In this document: positions 38,800-45,841 of the stretch, piece by piece
Position numbering within the stretch: position 1 is the stretch's first letter
How the letters are laid out: the number at the start of each line of letters is the position of its first letter
Assembly (NCBI GenBank): GCA_002415085.1
Contig: DIBV01000004.1
Span: 205,586-269,585 of the forward strand
Reading direction: 5' to 3'
Length of the DNA: 64,000 nt
Source: Arsukibacterium sp. UBA5043
GTDB taxonomy: Bacteria; Pseudomonadota; Gammaproteobacteria; Enterobacterales; Alteromonadaceae
The notes under the pieces: generated by a model
The model's database searches: none
What the model saw: the letters and a program-made list of their open reading frames with translations, nothing else
Told to the model about the DNA's origin: nothing
Program-made: the position numbers and the translations under genes

Positions 38800-40212
38800 A
38801 TGAGCAACGATATTAAAACTCAGTTAGTAGTCGTGGGCGCAGGCCCTGGCGGTTATTCTGCAGCATTTCGTGCCGCAGATTTAGGTTTAGACGTCACGCT
38901 GGTTGAAGCACGTAGCACCTTAGGTGGCGTGTGTTTAAACGTCGGCTGTATTCCGTCTAAAGCCTTATTACACGTTGCCAAGGTTATTGACGATGCCCAT
39001 GATATGGCATCGCACGGCGTTACCTTTGGTGAGCCAAAAATTGATTTAGACAAAATCCGTGACTGGAAAGATAAAGTGGTTGGCCAGTTGACCAATGGCC
39101 TGGGCGGCATGGCGAAAATGCGCAAAGTTAAGGTAGTTAACGGTTTCGGTAAATTTACCGGTGCTAACACCTTAGAAGTTGGTGATACCAAAATTACCTT
39201 TGAACACGCCATTATTGCTGCAGGCTCAGAGCCGGTATCCCTGCCGTTTATTCCAAAAGACGACGACCGGGTTATCGATTCTACCGGCGCGCTGGAATTA
39301 AAAGACATTCCTGGCGAAATGCTGGTATTAGGTGGCGGTATTATCGGCCTGGAAATGGGTACCGTTTATCGCGCGCTGGGTTCTAAAGTATCAGTGGTAG
39401 AATTCGCTGATCAGTTAGTACCGGCAGCCGACGCTGACTTAGTAAAAGCCTATACCAAGTACAACAGCAAAAAATTCAACATTATGCTGTCGACCAAGGT
39501 AACCAATGTTGAAGCCAAAAAAGACGGCTTATACGTCACCTTTGAAGGTAAAAACGCGCCAGAGAAAGCGGTACGTTACGACAAAATTCTGGTCGCGGTT
39601 GGCCGCAAGCCAAACGGCAACCTGTTAGACGCCACCAAAGCCGGTGTTGAGGTAGACGAGCGTGGCTTTATTAACGTGGACAAGCAACTGCGTACTAACG
39701 TGAAGCACATTCACGCCATTGGTGATGTTATCGGCCAGCCGATGTTAGCGCACAAAGCGGTACACGAAGGCCACGTAGCGGCTGAAGTGATCTCTGGCAT
39801 GAAGCACTACTTCGACCCACGCTGCATTCCATCTGTAGCGTACACCGACCCGGAAATGGCCTGGACCGGCATTACCGAGAAAGAAGCGAAAGAGCAGGGC
39901 GTAAAAGTAGAAACCGCCACCTTCCCATGGGCAGCATCAGGCCGTGCCATCGCCTCAGCCCGTACTGAAGGTTTCACCAAGCTGATATTCGACAAAGAAA
40001 CTCACCGCATTTTAGGTGGCGCTATTGTTGGTATTAACGCCGGTGAAATGCTGGGTGAAATCTGCTTAGCAGTAGAAATGGGTGCCGACGCTGAAGATAT
40101 CGCGTTAACCATTCACGCTCACCCAACGCTGAACGAGTCTATTGGCTTAGCTGCTGAAATCTACGAAGGCTCCATCACCGACCTGCCAAACCCGAAAGCC
40201 AAGAAAAAGTAA
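38800..40212 (+). CDS. lpdA: Dihydrolipoyl dehydrogenase (E3)
   Basis: 470 residues. FAD motif VVGAGPGGYSAAFRAADLG (about 9-27), the redox-active disulphide in GGVCLNVGCIPSKALL (about 40-55), the NAD-binding motif LGGGIIGLEMGTVYRALG and the C-terminal His-Glu active-site segment HAHPTLNESIG. It reoxidises dihydrolipoamide in the pyruvate and 2-oxoglutarate complexes. Its codon choice is strongly biased, as in highly expressed genes. A strong terminator follows. Confidence 0.98.
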   Translation: MSNDIKTQLVVVGAGPGGYSAAFRAADLGLDVTLVEARSTLGGVCLNVGCIPSKALLHVAKVIDDAHDMASHGVTFGEPKIDLDKIRDWKDKVVGQLTNGLGGMAKMRKVKVVNGFGKFTGANTLEVGDTKITFEHAIIAAGSEPVSLPFIPKDDDRVIDSTGALELKDIPGEMLVLGGGIIGLEMGTVYRALGSKVSVVEFADQLVPAADADLVKAYTKYNSKKFNIMLSTKVTNVEAKKDGLYVTFEGKNAPEKAVRYDKILVAVGRKPNGNLLDATKAGVEVDERGFINVDKQLRTNVKHIHAIGDVIGQPMLAHKAVHEGHVAAEVISGMKHYFDPRCIPSVAYTDPEMAWTGITEKEAKEQGVKVETATFPWAASGRAIASARTEGFTKLIFDKETHRILGGAIVGINAGEMLGEICLAVEMGADAEDIALTIHAHPTLNESIGLAAEIYEGSITDLPNPKAKKK

Positions 40213-40231
40213 TTTTCTGGGTTAGTAAGAA

Positions 40232-40265
40232 TAAACAAAGGCCGCAAATGCGGCCTTTGTTTATT
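40232..40265 (+). terminator. Terminator after lpdA
   Basis: A long stem AACAAAGGCCGCA / TGCGGCCTTTGTT (40234-40262 region) with an AA loop, A-rich before and T-rich after, so it can work in both directions. A near-copy occurs at 41607-41640. Confidence 0.9.
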
Positions 40266-40344
40266 CTGTTCACTTTTTTTGCAAATAATAAACAATGTGT
40301 TAATCTTTTTGCTCAACAACAAACATGCAAAAAGGATTAGCACA

Positions 40345-40785
40345 ATGCTGGTACAGTTCAGTAAATTATGGAAAAACCACCCGTATCCGAAGTTTCCCTG
40401 CGACAAAGCATTATTTCCAAATCAGTGCGCTATTCGGATGGGCGTGGCGTTAGAACTATCTGGTGTTGATACGTCCAGCTTCGACACCAAGTACCCACAG
40501 AGACGTTGCTACCCTGGTTTAAACCACAGTCCACGACATATCTTGGCAGCGCAAGAGCTAGCCAACTGGCTTGATGATACTGGCAACAATGCATTCGGCA
40601 GCAAAAGAGTGATCAGAGGTGGTGCGCTTGAAACCTTAAAAAGTAAAAAAGGCATCGTTTTTATAATGAACGGCTGGAGTAGCACAGACCATATCGATTT
40701 ATGGGATGGCGAAACTTTAAAAGGTGGTGCTCCCGACTGGCTGAATTTAGGAGATGAGGTATGGTTTTGGGAAATTACACTGTGA
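40345..40785 (+). CDS. tae4: Type VI secretion amidase effector Tae4
   Basis: 146 residues from the ATG at 40345, which has AAAGGATT upstream; a longer frame from 40279 has no ribosome site. It has the Tae4 plan: an early FSKLWKNHPYP segment, the catalytic Cys in PNQCAIRMGVAL (C28), KKGIVFI before the active-site His in DHIDLWDG (H116), and a C-terminal VWFWE. Family knowledge: Tae4 is an NlpC/P60-like amidase that cleaves the D-Glu to mDAP bond in peptidoglycan of rival cells after delivery by the type VI apparatus. No signal peptide, as expected for a T6SS cargo. The gene overlaps the next one by 25 bases. No T6SS structural genes are in the window. Confidence 0.87.
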   Translation: MLVQFSKLWKNHPYPKFPCDKALFPNQCAIRMGVALELSGVDTSSFDTKYPQRRCYPGLNHSPRHILAAQELANWLDDTGNNAFGSKRVIRGGALETLKSKKGIVFIMNGWSSTDHIDLWDGETLKGGAPDWLNLGDEVWFWEITL

Positions 40786-41195
40786 GCCGTCTCGTTTTTC
40801 TGGCTGCTATTTTGGCTGTGACTTCATGTGCCCAGGCTGAGATCAGTATTAGTTCTGCCAACGATGTATGTACAGTCACAAGTGAGGGTAAGAGCTACGA
40901 ATTACAACTTACACCACCTTGCAGCCTGGTTAAAGTTGACTACAAAGATCATGACTATTTCCAGTATGACGACAGCAACGTATTTATAGTGGCAGGCAAA
41001 CCGGCACCGCTGGCGCAGTTAGCTAAATGGTCTGTAACTGAAGATGATAATTGCTCATTACAATCGCAGGCGGTAATAGTAACAGACGAAAAGGTGCAGT
41101 TATCTGTTGTTATGCATGATGCGTTGATCTGCCCAGACATTGGTCTGGATGAAAAAGTGTACCGAGATTTCTTCGATAATATGATGACTAAGTAA
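40761..41195 (+). CDS. Exported protein between tae4 and tai4, unknown
   Basis: 144 residues. The N-terminus (SRLVFLAAILAVTSCAQA) is a signal peptide, and it also contains a possible lipobox VTSC, so it is periplasmic or a lipoprotein. The mature part has four further Cys and a beta-rich look (SANDVCTVTSEGKSYELQL, LICPDIGLDEKVY). I recognise no family. It overlaps tae4 by 25 bases and ends 2 bases before tai4, so all three are made together. A role as an extra immunity or accessory factor is inferred only from position. The start at 40761 keeps the signal peptide; an internal start is possible. Confidence 0.7.
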   Translation: MVLGNYTVSRLVFLAAILAVTSCAQAEISISSANDVCTVTSEGKSYELQLTPPCSLVKVDYKDHDYFQYDDSNVFIVAGKPAPLAQLAKWSVTEDDNCSLQSQAVIVTDEKVQLSVVMHDALICPDIGLDEKVYRDFFDNMMTK

Positions 41196-41197
41196 GT

Positions 41198-41575
41198 GTG
41201 AAAGCCAAAGCAGCGTTAACGGCATTTATTTCAATGACGGCTGTGTCAGGCATGGCCCTGGCGGATAAGGCGTTTAAACAGCAAAGCGAAATAAAGCTGT
41301 TTCAGCATTATGCCCAGGCAAGTTGTTTAGCGACTGCCTTCACAGAGGGGGACATACACCAGCAGGCTGTTAGTGCATTAAACGGTTACCGCGAGTTTGG
41401 TGCCATGCCGCTGGAGGCTTATCAGGAACTGGCAGAGCCAATCCAGCAGTGGTTAAAGAAAGACTATGCCACCCAGGCTGGTCAGCAAAATAACCTGATG
41501 AAGTGTATCGACTTTTCAGAGTCTGAGTGGGTAACGAAAATCTATCAGGGCTATGCGGCCAAACCAAAAAGCTAA
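41198..41575 (+). CDS. tai4: Type VI amidase immunity protein Tai4
   Basis: 125 residues from a GTG, 2 bases after the stop of the preceding gene. A signal peptide (about 1-22, ending GMALA) sends it to the periplasm, where Tai4 proteins bind and block Tae4. The mature protein is helical with the family pattern LFQHYAQASCLATAF, ALNGYREFGAMPLEAYQEL and the late NLMKCIDFSES with the conserved Cys. The pairing with Tae4 upstream supports the call. A decayed second copy of part of this gene lies at 46247-46362. Confidence 0.85.
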   Translation: MKAKAALTAFISMTAVSGMALADKAFKQQSEIKLFQHYAQASCLATAFTEGDIHQQAVSALNGYREFGAMPLEAYQELAEPIQQWLKKDYATQAGQQNNLMKCIDFSESEWVTKIYQGYAAKPKS

Positions 41576-41606
41576 ATAAAGGTATTTTTGAATTTTGGAG
41601 AAGACG

Positions 41607-41640
41607 AAGGCCGCAAACGTGGCCTTTGTTGTTTGTTTTT
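41607..41640 (+). terminator. Terminator after tai4, near-copy of the lpdA terminator
   Basis: AAGGCCGC AAAC GTGGCCTT (41607-41626, one G-U pair) followed by TGTTGTTTGTTTTT. The core GGCCGCAAA(T/C)G(C/T)GGCCTTTGTT is shared with the lpdA terminator at 40232-40265, so the Tae4 module lies between two similar terminators. Confidence 0.85.
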
Positions 41641-41681
41641 GCCCGCCTTGCAATCTATCGTGCTATCTACCATACTGGCAT

Positions 41682-41715
41682 TGTGCATAATTTAATATAT
41701 GGTTATGTACATAAT
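41682..41715. promoter_or_regulatory. Probable operator/promoter of yafNO
   Basis: Two direct near-repeats, TGTGCATAAT (41682-41691) and TGTACATAAT (41706-41715), start 24 bases apart, about two helix turns, and end 26 bases before yafN. Each contains a small palindrome (TGYRCA). Type II antitoxins usually repress their own operon through such repeated sites. Confidence 0.55.
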
Positions 41716-41741
41716 TAAGTGTTTCTTCTCTGAGGTGGGTT

Positions 41742-42035
41742 ATGGCGTCACATGCTATTTTGGCGGAAAAGGCGGTTTCGGTATCTGAAGCCCGCAAGAA
41801 CTTAAGCCAGTATTTTATCGATGAACCTGTGGCCGTGTTGTCGAATAACAAGCCTACCGGTTATATGCTAAGTGCTGAGTTATATGAAAAAATGCTGCGA
41901 ATTATCGAGGCATCCGGCGCTGCGGAACCCGGGTTATTCCGACCAGCAGCCACTAGACTAAAAGAGATCAGCCGGATCAGTGAGAAGCTACTGTTAGAAG
42001 CTGATACAGCCAAGTTGAGCGAATTTAGCGAGTGA
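41742..42035 (+). CDS. yafN: Antitoxin YafN
   Basis: 97 residues, the same length as E. coli YafN, which it resembles throughout: ILAEKAVSVSEARKNLSQYF and VAVLSNNKPTGYMLSAELYE in the Phd/YefM-like DNA-binding half, then FRPAATRLKEISR in the toxin-binding half. It should neutralise YafO and repress the operon. GAGGTGGG precedes the ATG. Its TGA overlaps the toxin start (GTGA). Confidence 0.92.
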   Translation: MASHAILAEKAVSVSEARKNLSQYFIDEPVAVLSNNKPTGYMLSAELYEKMLRIIEASGAAEPGLFRPAATRLKEISRISEKLLLEADTAKLSEFSE

Positions 42036-42427
42036 TCCGGGTATTTACCAGCAAGGTCCTTGATGAAGCGCTAACGCCAGCAGAGAGAACTGCGTTAATT
42101 CAGGATTTTAAGCAGTATAAGACTGGAGTGCTACCTGCCTTATTTAGAAAAGATGTGCCGTACGATCATCCACTAAACCTCGATATAATTAAACAAGAGC
42201 AGGTACGGCATATTCATCTGGCAGAAAATGGCACTGGATTTCCTATTCTTACCGCTCAGTTTAAAAGAACCAGCGATACGCATTTGGTATATTGCCGGGG
42301 CTTTACTAGTGAGAATTGCTATTTGCTAATGGCCATTCTAAAACCCAACGCCCATGACTTAGCTAAATCTAACCAACTAATGTACAAGCTCGGGTTAATG
42401 GCACAGGCTTTTAGGCAGCAGTTTTGA
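42032..42427 (+). CDS. yafO: mRNA interferase toxin YafO
   Basis: 131 residues, against 132 in E. coli YafO. Matching blocks include DFKQYKTGVLPALFRKD, HIHLAENG.GFP, SDTHLVYCRGF and LLMAILKPNAHDLAKSNQLMYKLG.MAQAFR. Family knowledge: YafO is a ribosome-dependent mRNA endonuclease that stops translation. Starts with GTG overlapping the yafN stop by four bases, typical of translational coupling in toxin-antitoxin pairs. Full length, so probably functional. Confidence 0.92.
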   Translation: MIRVFTSKVLDEALTPAERTALIQDFKQYKTGVLPALFRKDVPYDHPLNLDIIKQEQVRHIHLAENGTGFPILTAQFKRTSDTHLVYCRGFTSENCYLLMAILKPNAHDLAKSNQLMYKLGLMAQAFRQQF

Positions 42428-42445
42428 GGCAAATTAAGTAACTGA

Positions 42446-42474
42446 TTGCCGCTTCCGCATTACCCTGCTAGCAT
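42446..42474 (+). promoter_or_regulatory. Shared-type promoter of the first NERD gene
   Basis: -35 TTGCCG (42446-42451), 17-base spacer, extended -10 TGCTAGCAT (hexamer TAGCAT at 42469-42474). The same arrangement and the flanking CCTGCTAGCATCA block occur before the other two NERD genes (47302-47330 and 52353-52381). Confidence 0.75.
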
Positions 42475-42501
42475 CAGTATTCCATATATCAGGGACGATT
42501 T

Positions 42502-43509
42502 ATGCGCCATTGGCTGCTTACCTTATCGTTATTAATGCTTGGCGCACCGCTGGCTTATGGCCAGCAGCAGTACTCTGAGGCTGCCTGCATTTTGCTGCAA
42601 CAGCAAATAGAGCGCTTTAGCCACCAGCCGCGCCTAAGTACTTACCAGGACAGCAAACGCCAGTTTGCTAAGCATTGCCAAAACCCGCTACCGGCACCAA
42701 ACCATGATTTGGTATTAACCAATATTCCAGCCAAGCCATCTGTGCTGAATAATTCAAGCCCAACCGCGGCCACAAAACCGGTGGCAGTGCTGCCTGCTAA
42801 GCCTGTCGTGGCGTCCAAGTCGGTAGTGGCCACTCCGGCCGATGCCATGAACAAAGTATTGGGCTCGGCTGTGAAAATGCTTGCGATACCTTTTGGTTTT
42901 CTGCTGGCTATTTTGTTGGCTAAAGTGATTCTGATTAAGCTGTTCAGAATTAGCGGTGCCAGTATTAAAGGCGCTTTAGCCGAGCGACAGTTAAGGCGGG
43001 TACTGCAGCGGGAATTACCGATAGGGTATCACCACTACTCTAATTTGGTACTACCAACTGCGCATGCTGACTTTACTGAGATTGACCATTTGGTGCTTAG
43101 CCCATTCGGTATTTTTGTAATCGAAGTGAAGAATTACAAAGGCTGGATTTTTGGCGGCGAAAAGCAACCACAATGGACAGTGCAGAACTTTCGCAGCAAA
43201 CACAGTTTTCAAAACCCGCTGCATCAGAACTATAAACATACCGAAGCGGTAAAGCATTTACTGGAACTAAGCCCCGCTACAAGCAACGAGCAAGTGCATT
43301 CGGTTGTTGCTTTTAGCCTGCGAGCCGAATTTAAAACCCGCATGCCGGCCAATGTGATTTTTATTGAGCTGATCGGCGACTATCTGCAGCAATTTACCGA
43401 ACCCTGTTTTAGCGATGAGCAATTGCGCCAGTTTGCTGCACGGTTAAATATGGCGGCCGATAGCAGAAAAGTACTGAGCAAACTGCATATGCAGCAGTTT
43501 GATGCTTAG
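42502..43509 (+). CDS. Membrane-anchored NERD-domain protein, paralogue 1
   Basis: 335 residues. A signal peptide (about 1-20) is followed by an exported head with the motif YSEAACILLQQQIERFS and a second Cys (KHCQNP), a Pro/Ala/Val-rich linker (about 70-125), a membrane helix (about 128-152) and a C-terminal NERD (nuclease-related) domain (about 160-300). The domain keeps the PD-(D/E)xK-like set: EIDHLVLSPFGIFVIEVKN with D and E208/K210, then FQNPLHQNYKHTEAVKHLL. Nuclease activity is predicted by the family but unproven. GGGACGA before the ATG. Two paralogues follow at 47.4 and 52.4 kb with the same promoter. Confidence 0.82.
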   Translation: MRHWLLTLSLLMLGAPLAYGQQQYSEAACILLQQQIERFSHQPRLSTYQDSKRQFAKHCQNPLPAPNHDLVLTNIPAKPSVLNNSSPTAATKPVAVLPAKPVVASKSVVATPADAMNKVLGSAVKMLAIPFGFLLAILLAKVILIKLFRISGASIKGALAERQLRRVLQRELPIGYHHYSNLVLPTAHADFTEIDHLVLSPFGIFVIEVKNYKGWIFGGEKQPQWTVQNFRSKHSFQNPLHQNYKHTEAVKHLLELSPATSNEQVHSVVAFSLRAEFKTRMPANVIFIELIGDYLQQFTEPCFSDEQLRQFAARLNMAADSRKVLSKLHMQQFDA

Positions 43510-43592
43510 ACCGATATCATTGTGAAGTTAATTTCTTTCATCTTTTAAGAGTTATCCAAATTTATTACCAAATTAATTTAATTGTGAATTAA

Positions 43593-43620
43593 TTGTAATT
43601 TCATTTCTCTTGGTTATAAT
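43593..43620 (+). promoter_or_regulatory. Promoter of the 43.65 kb gene pair
   Basis: TTGTAA (43593-43598), 16-base spacer and a perfect TATAAT (43615-43620) within AT-rich DNA, 32 bases before the ATG of the downstream gene. Confidence 0.6.
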
Positions 43621-43652
43621 TCGCTTCTTACATTAAACATAAGGACTTGATA

Positions 43653-43985
43653 ATGACAGAGCAGCAACAGAAAGAGCATGTACGGCAATTAATTAACACG
43701 CTATATACCCGCGCAGGGATCAAAACCCAATTCAGGGGCGAAGTTAATGAAGACGTAGCCGCCGTTGCCGGTGACTTACTGACCGACATTTCAAGTTGTT
43801 CTGACGCGTTCCGTTGGGTTCCGAAACCTACAGGTGGTAAAGCAAGTATCTTTTGGATTGCCAAAAATATTACCCGAAGTGTAATGACTGATTTGAGTGA
43901 AAAGCAGTCTGTTACATGTATGAGGGCGCGCATACTCCAGTACAGAACATCTTTAGATATGGCTGCAGCCGGCCTGGGATATTGA
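43653..43985 (+). CDS. Small soluble protein, unknown
   Basis: 110 residues from the ATG at 43653, with AAGGA seven bases upstream (the TTG at 43647 is too close to it). Charged, helical, no signal peptide. No family recognised. It has its own good promoter and lies 13 bases before a gene for an exported protein, so the two form a pair. A cytoplasmic protein followed closely by a small exported one also describes effector/immunity pairs, but there is nothing specific to support that here. Confidence 0.65.
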   Translation: MTEQQQKEHVRQLINTLYTRAGIKTQFRGEVNEDVAAVAGDLLTDISSCSDAFRWVPKPTGGKASIFWIAKNITRSVMTDLSEKQSVTCMRARILQYRTSLDMAAAGLGY

Positions 43986-43998
43986 TTGAGGCAATTTC

Positions 43999-44571
43999 AT
44001 GATTAAAAAATGTGTATTGATATCACTTTTGGCTATGTCAGCCTGCAGCTTAGTAGCGCAGCCAGTTGCGGAAAAGTGGCCTGAGTTTAACTGCGCCAGC
44101 AATGAATTAGTTCTGACCTTAGTCGATTTAAACATTTGCACCAAAGCCGGCGCCTACAGCAACGTACAGGTGTTGGCTGGCACTACACCTTCCATTGTAT
44201 TCGAACAAAGCAACGACCGTTTTGACGTACTAAGTTACGAAGGTGCTGACAAAGCATTGGCAGGTTTGGCTGCCCGTACCGGCAGTGCCAGCGCTGGGCA
44301 GGCGTTAGATCGCTTATTTTCCTGGCGTGGCAACCCAGAGTCGACGCCGCAACAAAAAGCCTTGTTGGGTGTATTTAGTATTGATGCTGACTCCACACTC
44401 AAGGTATTCGGCGCTGGACGTTACACTGCGTATATTCGGTTAAACGCCGATGCGCCAGACAACACCATTTTCATTACAACAGCCAATAGTGAGCACATTT
44501 ACCGGTTAATCGGCAATTTTAGCGAAGCAGATGCCAGGCAATGGTTAGGTCAGTTATCACCAGCTAAGTAA
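43999..44571 (+). CDS. Exported protein or lipoprotein, unknown
   Basis: 190 residues. The leader MIKKCVLISLLAMSAC could be a lipoprotein signal (Cys16) or an ordinary signal peptide cleaved after LVAQP. Two further Cys (FNCASNE, LNICTKAG) may form a disulphide. The rest is beta-rich with a final FSEADARQWLGQL helix. No family recognised. GAGG precedes the ATG, and it is 13 bases after the small soluble gene. It is the last gene before the repeat-rich segment. Confidence 0.65.
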   Translation: MIKKCVLISLLAMSACSLVAQPVAEKWPEFNCASNELVLTLVDLNICTKAGAYSNVQVLAGTTPSIVFEQSNDRFDVLSYEGADKALAGLAARTGSASAGQALDRLFSWRGNPESTPQQKALLGVFSIDADSTLKVFGAGRYTAYIRLNADAPDNTIFITTANSEHIYRLIGNFSEADARQWLGQLSPAK

Positions 44572-44593
44572 CGGGTAACAAGCGTTCGGGAAA

Positions 44594-44620
44594 ATTAGGG
44601 TCAGATCAAAATTAAATCGG
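44594..44620 (+). repeat. GGGTCAG dispersed repeat, copy 1
   Basis: ATTAGGGTCAGATCAAAATTAAAT. It overlaps the 3' end of the deleted parE remnant. It closely resembles copy 4 (46194-46217); shared core GGGTCAGAT and AATTAA. Confidence 0.7.
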
Positions 44621-44721
44621 CGGTTCAAAAAGATGCCGGGTAGATTCCATTTGCTGATGGAGTATTCTCAGCACAAATACATCGTGCTCGCGGCTGCGGC
44701 AAGCTTCGACCGCTTATACAT
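44612..44721 (-). pseudogene. ParE-type toxin remnant with internal deletion
   Basis: On the minus strand an ATG overlapping the parD stop begins MYKRSKLAA, the usual ParE start. Within 20 bases, in a different frame, comes SREHDVFVLRILHQQM, which is the usual ParE/RelE-family C-terminus (…LRILHQ.M…RH), ending at TAA 44614-44612. About 60 central residues of a normal 95-100 residue toxin are missing and the frame is broken, so no toxin can be made. The end coincides with repeat copy 1. Confidence 0.75.
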
Positions 44722-44956
44722 GGTGTTTTTGCTTTACCTGGGCGGCAATCTGGCTCAGCGTTAAATCAGTTTCTCCGCTTTGTTCACCCGCTGCAACGGC
44801 TTGGCGCAGCGCTACCATTTGTTTTTCCTGCTGTTCCAATAAACGTAGGGCAGAGCGCACCACCTCACTGGTGGAACCGTAACGCCCTGTTGCAATCAGC
44901 TCACCGATAAAGTCGTCAAGTTGTGGGCCAATAGTAACGCTTGTTGTTCTGGCCAT
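44714..44956 (-). CDS. parD: Orphan ParD-type antitoxin
   Basis: 80 residues. The N-terminal ribbon-helix-helix part (RTTSVTIGPQLDDFIGELIATGRYGSTSEVVRSALRLLEQQE) is clear ParD, and the C-terminal tail that binds ParE is intact. It is followed by only a remnant of parE. It may persist as an orphan repressor or as an anti-toxin against ParE elsewhere. Starts at ATG 44956 with GGGGCTCAACT upstream. Confidence 0.85.
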   Translation of the reverse strand: MARTTSVTIGPQLDDFIGELIATGRYGSTSEVVRSALRLLEQQEKQMVALRQAVAAGEQSGETDLTLSQIAAQVKQKHHV

Positions 44957-45026
44957 AGTTGAGCCCCTGTGTGAATAGTTAACACAAAGTGTAGCATGCA
45001 GATAAAGCGAGTCAAAAGCAGCTGTT

Positions 45027-45082
45027 AATATCGGGGTCAGATAACAATTAATATCGTAATATCGGGGTCAGATAACAATTAA
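45027..45082 (+). repeat. GGGTCAG dispersed repeat, copies 2 and 3 in tandem
   Basis: A 25-base unit, AATATCGGGGTCAGATAACA plus ATTAA, occurs exactly twice (45027-45051 and 45058-45082), offset by 31 bases. Confidence 0.85.
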
Positions 45083-45121
45083 ATTGGCTACCATTAGGTA
45101 GCCCGCCCGGCGAAGTAGATT

Positions 45122-45415
45122 TTACTCGGAATCAACTGACTTAAGGTGTTTACGCCGTTCCTGCTGTTGAGCTTGATCCATGGCTTTCTCTTCCTCGGCC
45201 AGCTCTTCATCAGACATTAGCAAACGATCATAGCCACCGGCGAGTATGCCGCGTTCATGATCACCCAAATCGTGCTCATCGGTTAAATGCTTAGCTGCAC
45301 GCTCTTTGGCGCGTTTAAGTAACCAGGCATCAAATTCCAGCGTACCGGGTTCAGGGCGTACTTTTGGCTTATCGCTATGCACCAGCTTGGGTTTTACAGG
45401 CTGCTTTTCAGTCAT
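45122..45415 (-). CDS. Small charged protein, unknown
   Basis: 97 residues from the ATG at 45415, chosen because GGAG lies six bases before it; two earlier ATGs overlap that ribosome site. Highly charged, with Lys/Pro-rich start, HDLGDHERGILAGGYDRLL in the middle and an Asp/Glu/Gln-rich helical end. No signal peptide or membrane segment, no family recognised. Probably a small regulatory or phage-derived protein. Confidence 0.5.
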   Translation of the reverse strand: MTEKQPVKPKLVHSDKPKVRPEPGTLEFDAWLLKRAKERAAKHLTDEHDLGDHERGILAGGYDRLLMSDEELAEEEKAMDQAQQQERRKHLKSVDSE

Positions 45416-45472
45416 AACCATCTCCACAGAAACTCGGGGTTGCTGCCTTTATTTTTATGATTGACAAGCCAT

Positions 45473-45497
45473 GGGGTCAGGCCTTTAAAGTTGCATG
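45473..45497 (+). repeat. GGGGTCAGGCCTT repeat, left arm
   Basis: GGGGTCAGGCCTTTAAAGTT GCAT. The reverse complement of 46361-46385 matches 21 of 24 bases, so the two form inverted arms around ccdAB and the tai4 remnant, about 0.9 kb apart. Confidence 0.7.
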
Positions 45498-45610
45498 GTT
45501 TCCTAACTTGAGCCAATGAAAGGGATTGTTATGCGCAGTTTTTATGCGCTAGAAATTTGCGCTATACTTTTGTGCATTGAGAATCGACTTAACCTCGTTG
45601 GGAGCTTACC

Positions 45611-45841
45611 ATGAGTCAGAATACCAAAGCGGCTTGTAACACCTCAGTTGATGCCAGTTTACTGGCTGAGGCTAAAGCGCTGAAGATCAGTCCCTCTGTA
45701 GTTCTGGAACAGGCATTGCGTGATGCAGTGAGTCAGGCGAAAGCAGATTTATGGCGGGCACAGAATGCCGATGCCATCGCAACTTATAACCAACAAATTG
45801 CAGAGCATGGTACCTTTGCTGAGCGGCTAGGGCAGATCTAG
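45611..45841 (+). CDS. ccdA: CcdA-type antitoxin
   Basis: 76 residues. The N-terminal ribbon-helix-helix (KAACNTSVDASLLAEAKAL...SVVLEQALRDAV) and the C-terminal acidic/aromatic tail (LWRAQNADAIATYNQQIAEHGTFAERL, with the terminal W..EN.eai..yN motif of the family) identify CcdA. It should bind the operator and neutralise CcdB. GGGAG precedes the ATG, and the stop TAG shares its last base with the GTG of ccdB. Confidence 0.88.
   Translation: MSQNTKAACNTSVDASLLAEAKALKISPSVVLEQALRDAVSQAKADLWRAQNADAIATYNQQIAEHGTFAERLGQI

Noticed and set aside
40279-40344. Longer N-terminus for Tae4
   Set aside because: No ribosome site for the upstream start; AAAGGATT lies before the ATG at 40345, and the Tae4 fold starts there.
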